A stretch of 12,160 nt of DNA from JAQIBY01 sp964527535 (lineage in GTDB: Bacteria; Bacteroidota; Bacteroidia; Bacteroidales; ML635J-15): contig CAZGPW010000164.1 in NCBI GenBank assembly GCA_964527535.1, positions 1 through 12,160 of the forward strand, written 5' to 3'. This document shows, in pieces, positions 7,147 through 12,160 of this stretch. Each line of letters opens with the position of its first letter. The first letter of the stretch is position 1. The position numbers and the translations under genes are program-made. The notes under the pieces were generated by a model. That model ran no database searches. It saw nothing but the letters and a program-made list of their open reading frames with translations, and was not told where the DNA came from.

Positions 7147-8682
7147 ATGCAAGTGGTAAATTTACATAGTATAAGCTCTTTCATATTGGTACTTTCAGGT
7201 TGCCTTATGACATTGCAGGTCAATGCTCAACTGGATATTCCTGATGCTCCTGTTTTTGAATCAGCCAGCGTGATACCGGGAACGAATCCTTCCGAGGTTG
7301 AATTAACATGGTTGCCGAGTGATTCTCTTGATGTGGATTCCTACATTATCTATAAAGTTAATACGGGGATTACTCAAGCTTACGATACGGTATTTGGGCG
7401 TTTGACTACATCTTACACGGATGATGCTACCGTGGCCTCTGATGAGCCTGTGACCTACCGTCTGGCCGCCAGGGATACGCTTGAGAACCTCAGCAAGCTT
7501 ACCGACCAGCATACCACTGTTTATGTTTCCAGCGATTATGAAATCTGTGATCTTGAAATATTGCTCGACTGGTCTGAATATGAGGGATGGAGTAATGTTA
7601 ATCATTACGATGTATATCGCAGCACTTCCGGGGGAAGTTTTCAGGTGATTAAAACGGTAAATGGGAATACATCACAATACGTAGATGATAATTTACAGGC
7701 GTTTAAAAATTATTGTTTCTACATCCAGGCAGAAAGGTCGGATGGTACTACAGCACGATCAAACGAACGGTGTGTTTATACCAATTCCCATATAGCACCT
7801 GCCTGGATCAATGCCGATTATGCCAGTGTAGAAGGAGACAGCATTGAATTGAGGTTTACGGTTGACACGTCTGCTGAGATCAGCAGGTATAAAATTTTTC
7901 GTGCCACCGACAGTGCATACGCATTTACTGAAATAAGCAGCATGGCATACAATTATCAACCAAGAATATTTTACGTTGATACCGATGTGGAACCATCGGA
8001 ACACAAATATTTTTACAAGCTGAAAACCATAGATCCGTGTGGGAACGTATCGAAAGAATCCAACTTATCAAGTAACCTGATGGTAAAAGTTGATTACGAT
8101 GAGATGTTAAACCATTACATTGAATGGGATGAATACGAAACGTACAGGGGAGGGGTGATGGAATACAAAGTATATCGTCGTTTTGGCTTTTCTGCACCTG
8201 TGACTGTTGCCACTACAGATCCGGATGTATTTTCTCGTTCAAACAACATTTCAGATTACGTGAAAAACAAACATAAACATGATGAAACGGTTCCATACCA
8301 ATATTGTTATTATGTGTCGGCGGTAGAAGACCCGTCTTCCAACCCATTGGGAATTCAGGGCGTTTCCAAGTCTAATGAGATTTGTGTGTCGCATCAGCCA
8401 CTGTTTTTTATTCCCAATACCTTTTATCCTAATTCGTACGAAGAGACAAACCGGTATTTTAAACCTGTGGTATCCTTTGCACAGGAAACCGGCTATGAGT
8501 TTTTGGTGTATGACAGGTGGGGATGTGAAATTTTCAGAACCGCAGATCCACATGAAGCCTGGGATGGAACCACAAAAAACAGAAAAGCTCCGCCAGGGGA
8601 ATATGTATATTACGTTCGTTATCTGGATTATGAAGGCAATGATTTTGTAAGAACTGGCATGTTTTTGCTTTATAATAGATAA
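7147..8682 (+). CDS. Secreted FN3-like protein with T9SS type B C-terminal domain
   Basis: Encodes a 511-residue exported protein. The N-terminus lacks basic residues but has a hydrophobic core and a clear VNA|Q signal peptidase I site after residue 27. An earlier LSGC (16-19) resembles a lipobox. Four fibronectin type III-like domains follow at roughly 33-126, 130-212, 217-312 and 318-414. Each shows a Y-x-[IV]-[YF]-[RK] strand (YIIYK, YDVYR, YKIFR, YKVYR) and a later Y.F.[IV].A or similar strand. Residues 417-511 are a CHU_C domain (FIPNTFYPN, YEFLVYDRWGCEIF, AWDG, PPGEYVYYVRY, final LLYNR). The usual acidic NGDGxND loop is degenerate here (NSYEETNRYF, 429-438). An in-frame TAG at 7132-7134 rules out an upstream start. 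No catalytic domain is seen: the likely role is surface or extracellular binding. Confidence 0.85.
   Translation: MQVVNLHSISSFILVLSGCLMTLQVNAQLDIPDAPVFESASVIPGTNPSEVELTWLPSDSLDVDSYIIYKVNTGITQAYDTVFGRLTTSYTDDATVASDEPVTYRLAARDTLENLSKLTDQHTTVYVSSDYEICDLEILLDWSEYEGWSNVNHYDVYRSTSGGSFQVIKTVNGNTSQYVDDNLQAFKNYCFYIQAERSDGTTARSNERCVYTNSHIAPAWINADYASVEGDSIELRFTVDTSAEISRYKIFRATDSAYAFTEISSMAYNYQPRIFYVDTDVEPSEHKYFYKLKTIDPCGNVSKESNLSSNLMVKVDYDEMLNHYIEWDEYETYRGGVMEYKVYRRFGFSAPVTVATTDPDVFSRSNNISDYVKNKHKHDETVPYQYCYYVSAVEDPSSNPLGIQGVSKSNEICVSHQPLFFIPNTFYPNSYEETNRYFKPVVSFAQETGYEFLVYDRWGCEIFRTADPHEAWDGTTKNRKAPPGEYVYYVRYLDYEGNDFVRTGMFLLYNR
8395..8679 (+). other. CHU_C (type B) T9SS C-terminal domain, divergent loop
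   Basis: This codes for residues 417-511 of the 511-residue secreted protein. It keeps the PNTF.PN start, the YDRWG core, WDG and the PPGEYVYYV strand. The Asp/Gly-rich loop found in the divergent neighbour (NFDGEND) is replaced by NSYEETNRY. Confidence 0.8.
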
Positions 8683-8697
8683 GTTAAGTTATTTTTG
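8664..8697 (+). promoter_or_regulatory. Candidate rel promoter overlapping the end of the upstream gene
   Basis: TTTG at 8664-8667 and TATTTTTG at 8690-8697 match the Bacteroidota -33 and -7 elements exactly, with a 22-base spacer. The -33 box lies in the last codons of the upstream gene (stop at 8680-8682). Transcription would start about 8701-8704, leaving a leader near 20 bases with GGGAG at 8706-8710. This would let rel be transcribed independently of the secreted-protein gene. Confidence 0.55.
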
Positions 8698-8720
8698 CAT
8701 AACATGGGAGTGAATGTATT

Positions 8721-10952
8721 ATGAACAAGATGAATGATAAAGAACAAAAATTGATTGCTCAACAGTTTGATCAGATAATAAACCTTTGTGTCAGATGCCG
8801 AACAAAGAACGATAAAGAGATGATTCGCAAGGCGTTTGACCTTGCCGTGAAGGCGCACGCCAGTATGCGCAGGAAATCAGGAGAGCCTTATGTGTTGCAT
8901 CCCATTGCTGTGGCTAAAATTGTTGCAGGGGAAATGGAACTGGGCGTAAAGTCCGTGATTTGTGCCCTTTTGCATGATGTGGTGGAAGATACGGATTATA
9001 CCCTGCAGGATATTGATGATTTGTTTGGCCGGACAGTGGCCAATATCATTGACGGACTGACCAAAATTTCCCATGTGCTGGACAAAGATTCATCACTGCA
9101 GGCTAAGAATTTCCGTAAAATGCTGCTTACCTTATCCGAAGATATCAGGGTAATATTTATCAAGCTGGCTGACAGGCTACATAACATGCGGACATTGGAT
9201 TCCATGCCGGAGTATAAGCAGATAAAAATAGCAGGTGAGACTCTCTATCTGTATGCTCCCCTGGCACATAGACTGGGGCTGTATAATATCAAAACCGAAC
9301 TCGAAGACCTTGCTTTGAAATATGAGCATCCCCTGATTTATAAATCTGTTCTGGAAAAAGTCAAAGAAAGTGAAGGAAAACGCAATGAATACATTGAAAA
9401 ATTTATTGCCCCCCTGGAGCGCAAATTGAAAGACCATAATTTTGAATGTTCCATCACAGGGCGTCCCAAAAGCATTTTCAGCATTTACAATAAGATGGAA
9501 AAAAAGGATGTGCCTTTCGAAGAGATATACGACATCTTTGCCATCAGGGTTGTATTTAAGCCCAAGCCACACATGCCGGAAAAAGCACAGTGCTGGAACA
9601 TTTATTCGCTGATCACAGATATTTATAAACCCAATCCCGACAGGCTGCGCGACTGGATAAGCACGCCGAAAGCCAATGGATACGAAGCATTGCATACCAC
9701 CGTGATGGGGCCGGAAGGCAGATGGGTGGAAGTACAGATAAGGTCGGAAAGGATGAATGACATTGCAGAAAGGGGATACGCTGCCCATTATAAATACAAA
9801 AACGATGCAGATGATGAAACCCAGCTGGACAAATGGTTGCAACGCATTCGCAGCCACCTGGAAGAACCCAGTTCCGATGCACTGGATTTTTTGGATGAAT
9901 TTAAACTGAACCTTTTTTCTTCAGAGATTTATGTGTTTACCCCCAAGGGGGAATTGAAACGCCTGCCAAAAGGCTCTACAGCCCTGGACTTTGCCTTTGA
10001 TATCCACACGGAAATCGGTATCCTTGCCATTGGAGCAAAAGTAAATCATAAACTGGTGCCGTTAAGTCAGAAGTTGCGTTCGGGCGACCAGGTGGAAATC
10101 CTGACATCCAACAAACAAACACCAAAATCAGAATGGCTGGATTTTGTCATCACAGGAAAGGCCAAATCAAAAATCAGATCGTCCTTAAAAGAAACACGCC
10201 GCGAATACATCAATAAAGGGCAGCAGCAATTTTTGCAGACCATCAGAAAATTGAACTATCCGCTCGATTACGCATCTTTCAAAAAGCTACGTGACCGGCT
10301 TGATTTACATAACAAAGAAGAATTTTATCGCCGCATAGGTTCCGGACTTATAAAATCCGGTGACATTGAAAAAAACCTGCCCGGAAAACGCAGAAGCACC
10401 TGGGGAAAATACTGGCGTTTGCAATTTGGAAAATCAGGTTCAAAGGATAAAGATACGGGAGAAAAAAAAGAGGCCAAAAAAGGAAAGAAGATTGTTATTG
10501 AAGACAATGAGACTGAACAAAATTATCGCCTTTCCACTTGTTGTAACCCCATACCCGGTGATGAAGTAGTTGGGTTTTTGAACGCCGAAAATGTGGTGAT
10601 GATCCACAAAAAAAACTGCCCCAATGCCATTGATCTGATGGCAACCTTTGGAGATCGCATTGTAGAAGTTGACTGGAAAGTTCAAAAGCTGCTAAGCTTC
10701 CGCGCCAAAATTTACATGGAAGGTATAGATGATATTGGTATTTTACACCGTATTACGCAAGTTGTCTCAACAGAAGCTGATGTAAATATGAAATCTGTAA
10801 ATTTCAATACAACCGATGGCATTTTTAAAGGGGTTATTGATTTGTTTGTGCACAACACAAAAGACCTGGATGATGTTATCGGCCGGCTGCGTAAAGTAAA
10901 AGGCTTGAAAAAAATATATCGTAAACAGGATGGCACAAAAGATCAATCATGA
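8721..10952 (+). CDS. rel: Bifunctional (p)ppGpp synthetase/hydrolase (RelA/SpoT family, Rel)
   Basis: Encodes a 743-residue cytoplasmic stringent-response enzyme, full length for the long RSH family. It makes (p)ppGpp from ATP and GDP/GTP and degrades it. The hydrolase HD domain (about 30-195) is complete: RRKSGEPY (50-57), H60, H85-D86, E89-D90 in HDVVEDT, and D151/N155 in ADRLHN. The synthetase domain (about 235-360) has GRPKSIFSIYNKM (247-259), D271 in EIYDIFAIR, NGYEALHT and E337 in WVEVQIRS. TGS (about 401-462), a helical linker, a conserved-Cys segment with CCNPIPGDEVVGF (607-619) and a C-terminal ACT domain (about 661-735) follow. Both activities should therefore be intact. A Lys-rich insert lies at 570-590. 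The ATG at 8721 fits; M4 is an alternative. The gene has its own candidate promoter and overlaps the next gene by 4 bases. Confidence 0.95.
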   Translation: MNKMNDKEQKLIAQQFDQIINLCVRCRTKNDKEMIRKAFDLAVKAHASMRRKSGEPYVLHPIAVAKIVAGEMELGVKSVICALLHDVVEDTDYTLQDIDDLFGRTVANIIDGLTKISHVLDKDSSLQAKNFRKMLLTLSEDIRVIFIKLADRLHNMRTLDSMPEYKQIKIAGETLYLYAPLAHRLGLYNIKTELEDLALKYEHPLIYKSVLEKVKESEGKRNEYIEKFIAPLERKLKDHNFECSITGRPKSIFSIYNKMEKKDVPFEEIYDIFAIRVVFKPKPHMPEKAQCWNIYSLITDIYKPNPDRLRDWISTPKANGYEALHTTVMGPEGRWVEVQIRSERMNDIAERGYAAHYKYKNDADDETQLDKWLQRIRSHLEEPSSDALDFLDEFKLNLFSSEIYVFTPKGELKRLPKGSTALDFAFDIHTEIGILAIGAKVNHKLVPLSQKLRSGDQVEILTSNKQTPKSEWLDFVITGKAKSKIRSSLKETRREYINKGQQQFLQTIRKLNYPLDYASFKKLRDRLDLHNKEEFYRRIGSGLIKSGDIEKNLPGKRRSTWGKYWRLQFGKSGSKDKDTGEKKEAKKGKKIVIEDNETEQNYRLSTCCNPIPGDEVVGFLNAENVVMIHKKNCPNAIDLMATFGDRIVEVDWKVQKLLSFRAKIYMEGIDDIGILHRITQVVSTEADVNMKSVNFNTTDGIFKGVIDLFVHNTKDLDDVIGRLRKVKGLKKIYRKQDGTKDQS

Positions 10953-11833
10953 ATGATTCAAAATTAAAAGCACTGATAAACTTACTTGATGATCCTGATG
11001 AAAAGGTATATTCCAGTGTTCACGATAAAATCATGAACGCAGGCAACGATGCCATTCCTCTTCTCGAAGCACGTTATGGCCTTGATAATAATCCCTTGAT
11101 AAACAACCGCATTGAACAGCTCATGGAAAATTTGCGTAACCGCAGTTTTAATCAAGGTTTTAAACGGTACTGGGAACATGAACAAAAAGATAGTTTGTTG
11201 CAAGGCCTGTACTATATCAATAGCTTATATTACCCTGATACTTCACTTGAAGAGTTTAAGGAGAAGTTTGATCAGGTCAAAAATAAGATATGGATAGAAT
11301 TAAGTGAAAACCTTACCGGCTTTGAAGCCATAAAAATCATCAATAAAAATGTATTCATTCTGTTTGGATTCGGGGTGTTGACTGACGGAGATATAAAAGA
11401 AAAATCGGCTCATTTTCCGGAATACTTATTTATAAACAAAAAGGTCAGCCCTTATCCTTTTGTGGGAATGTATTGCCTTCTTGCCAACAGCGTGGATTTA
11501 CCGGTGTATCCTGTTTATTTACCCGGGTTGATACTGATGGGATACCACAACAAAGAGGTGGCTCGTGTGGCTTATGGCGATGCATCAACGGGCGTGTTGT
11601 TTTACATCAACCCTTATGATTCCGGTAGTTTTCTGGGACGCAAAGCCCTTGATTACGTTGTCAAACAGCGCAACATCGAAACAAAAGAAGCGCATTTCCG
11701 TACCATCGACAACAAAACTTTTATTCACAAATACCTCCGGTATTTGTGGGATATGAATGTGTTTTCCCCGGATAATCCTTCTTTTAACAAACTTGAATCC
11801 ATGTTGTTGACAATCAGAGGAGAAAAAGAATAA
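10949..11833 (+). CDS. SirB1/transglutaminase-like (Transglut_core2) protein coupled to rel
   Basis: Encodes a 294-residue protein, predicted cytoplasmic (no signal peptide or membrane span). Residues 5-62 look like a HEAT/ARM-type helical pair (LLDDPDEKV, AIPLLEARYG). The rest resembles the SirB1 transglutaminase-like fold: a helical part with ENLTGFEAIKIINK (120-133), the family segment YPFVGMYCLLANSVDLPVYP (169-188), and FYINPYDSG (218-226) followed by a helix. The family PGHF turn reads PGLILMGY here (192-199), and no Cys-His-Asp triad is evident, so enzyme activity is doubtful. The start ATG overlaps the rel stop (ATGA, 10949-10952), which suggests co-transcription and translational coupling. 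A role linked to (p)ppGpp signalling is only inferred from that. The 3' end converges on a ccsA remnant 4 bases away, and I see no terminator between them. Confidence 0.75.
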   Translation: MNDSKLKALINLLDDPDEKVYSSVHDKIMNAGNDAIPLLEARYGLDNNPLINNRIEQLMENLRNRSFNQGFKRYWEHEQKDSLLQGLYYINSLYYPDTSLEEFKEKFDQVKNKIWIELSENLTGFEAIKIINKNVFILFGFGVLTDGDIKEKSAHFPEYLFINKKVSPYPFVGMYCLLANSVDLPVYPVYLPGLILMGYHNKEVARVAYGDASTGVLFYINPYDSGSFLGRKALDYVVKQRNIETKEAHFRTIDNKTFIHKYLRYLWDMNVFSPDNPSFNKLESMLLTIRGEKE

Positions 11834-11837
11834 ACCA

Positions 11838-12074
11838 TCACCCGTAGATGTGTATGCTTTCGCTGCCGGTGGGGAGGAATTTTATGCCCATCCATGTGAT
11901 CAGAAGGATCAGAAATGCAACGATGAGAAACAGAAAAGCATTTTTTCCGGTGAGTAATGGTTTACTCCGTATCCTGCAATGAATGTATGTCAGGTAAAAC
12001 AGCCAACTGATCAGTGCCCATGTTTCTTTAGGGTCCCATGACCAGTAATCTCCCCAGGCAACTTTTGCCCACAA
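11838..12074 (-). pseudogene. ccsA: Truncated cytochrome c assembly protein (CcsA/ResC C-terminal fragment)
   Basis: About 78 codons match the C-terminal end of CcsA/ResC, the membrane protein that delivers haem for cytochrome c maturation (System II). The haem-handling tryptophan-rich segment is clear: WAKVAWGDYWSWDPKETW, followed by ALISWLFYLTYIH, one more membrane span (FLFLIVAFLILLITWMG) and a short tail ending HIYG, where the family usually has LHSYG. A full CcsA is several hundred residues, or part of a much larger CcsB-CcsA fusion. Here an in-frame TGA lies two codons before the conserved Trp, and the 86 bases up to the window edge show no recognisable CcsA in any frame. The only start is a TTG. 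The gene is either a 5'-deleted remnant or damaged by a frameshift or assembly error near the edge. Confidence 0.7.
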
Positions 12075-12160
12075 TGCTCAAAATAGCCGGCAAAATTATG
12101 AACATTGGATTTATATAAATTTTAGATTTCCTGAAAAACTTTAATCATCAGTTAGATAGT

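Noticed and set aside
9177..9857. 226-codon minus-strand open frame
   Set aside because: It lies wholly inside rel, whose conserved synthetase motifs occupy the opposite strand. It is a shadow frame with no recognisable protein family.
12075..12160. Short open stretch before the CcsA fragment (reads ...NPMFIILPAILSIVG on the minus strand)
   Set aside because: It is hydrophobic but in another frame, too short, and does not match CcsA or anything else I can name, so I did not annotate it.

Overview
The window looks like chromosomal DNA of a member of the Bacteroidota. Two divergent genes encode secreted proteins that end in the type B (CHU_C, gliding-motility-associated) C-terminal domain used as a type IX secretion (T9SS) signal. 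Several gene starts lie near exact copies of the Bacteroidota -7 promoter element TAnnTTTG, and Shine-Dalgarno sequences are weak. Both secreted proteins have a Gln straight after the predicted signal peptidase I site, as is common in this phylum. Base composition is moderately AT-rich. Genus cannot be told from this sequence.

Layout. Bases 1-244 carry no convincing gene but are full of structure: a G-tract-rich degenerate repeat at the very start, a perfect 32-base palindrome (84-115), and a MITE-like segment (104-244). That segment is flanked by two copies of CTAATTAG, and the second copy contains the stop codon of the next gene. On the minus strand follow a bile acid:sodium symporter (BASS) family transporter (245-1135), a THUMP-domain RNA methyltransferase of the RlmL type (1360-2511) and a 1375-residue secreted multidomain protein with PKD, Ig-like and SprB modules (2679-6806). 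A 340-base divergent intergenic region (6807-7146) has a candidate promoter in each direction. On the plus strand lie a 511-residue FN3-like T9SS protein (7147-8682), a bifunctional Rel/SpoT (p)ppGpp synthetase-hydrolase (8721-10952) and, overlapping it by 4 bases, a 294-residue SirB1/transglutaminase-like protein (10949-11833). A 3' fragment of a CcsA/ResC cytochrome c assembly gene converges on it from the minus strand (11838-12074). It is cut off by an in-frame stop, with no recognisable continuation in the last 86 bases.

How the parts work together. The two divergent secreted proteins are probably both exported by T9SS and may act at the cell surface. Rel and its overlapping partner form a likely translationally coupled pair. 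The partner appears to lack a catalytic transglutaminase triad, so it may be structural or regulatory. The transporter, the RNA methyltransferase and the cytochrome c assembly fragment are separate housekeeping functions. I see no CRISPR array, tRNA, rRNA, phage genes or obvious defence system. The least explained parts are the palindromic, MITE-like left end, the module-triplet architecture of the giant secreted protein, and the rel-coupled degenerate SirB1-like protein.
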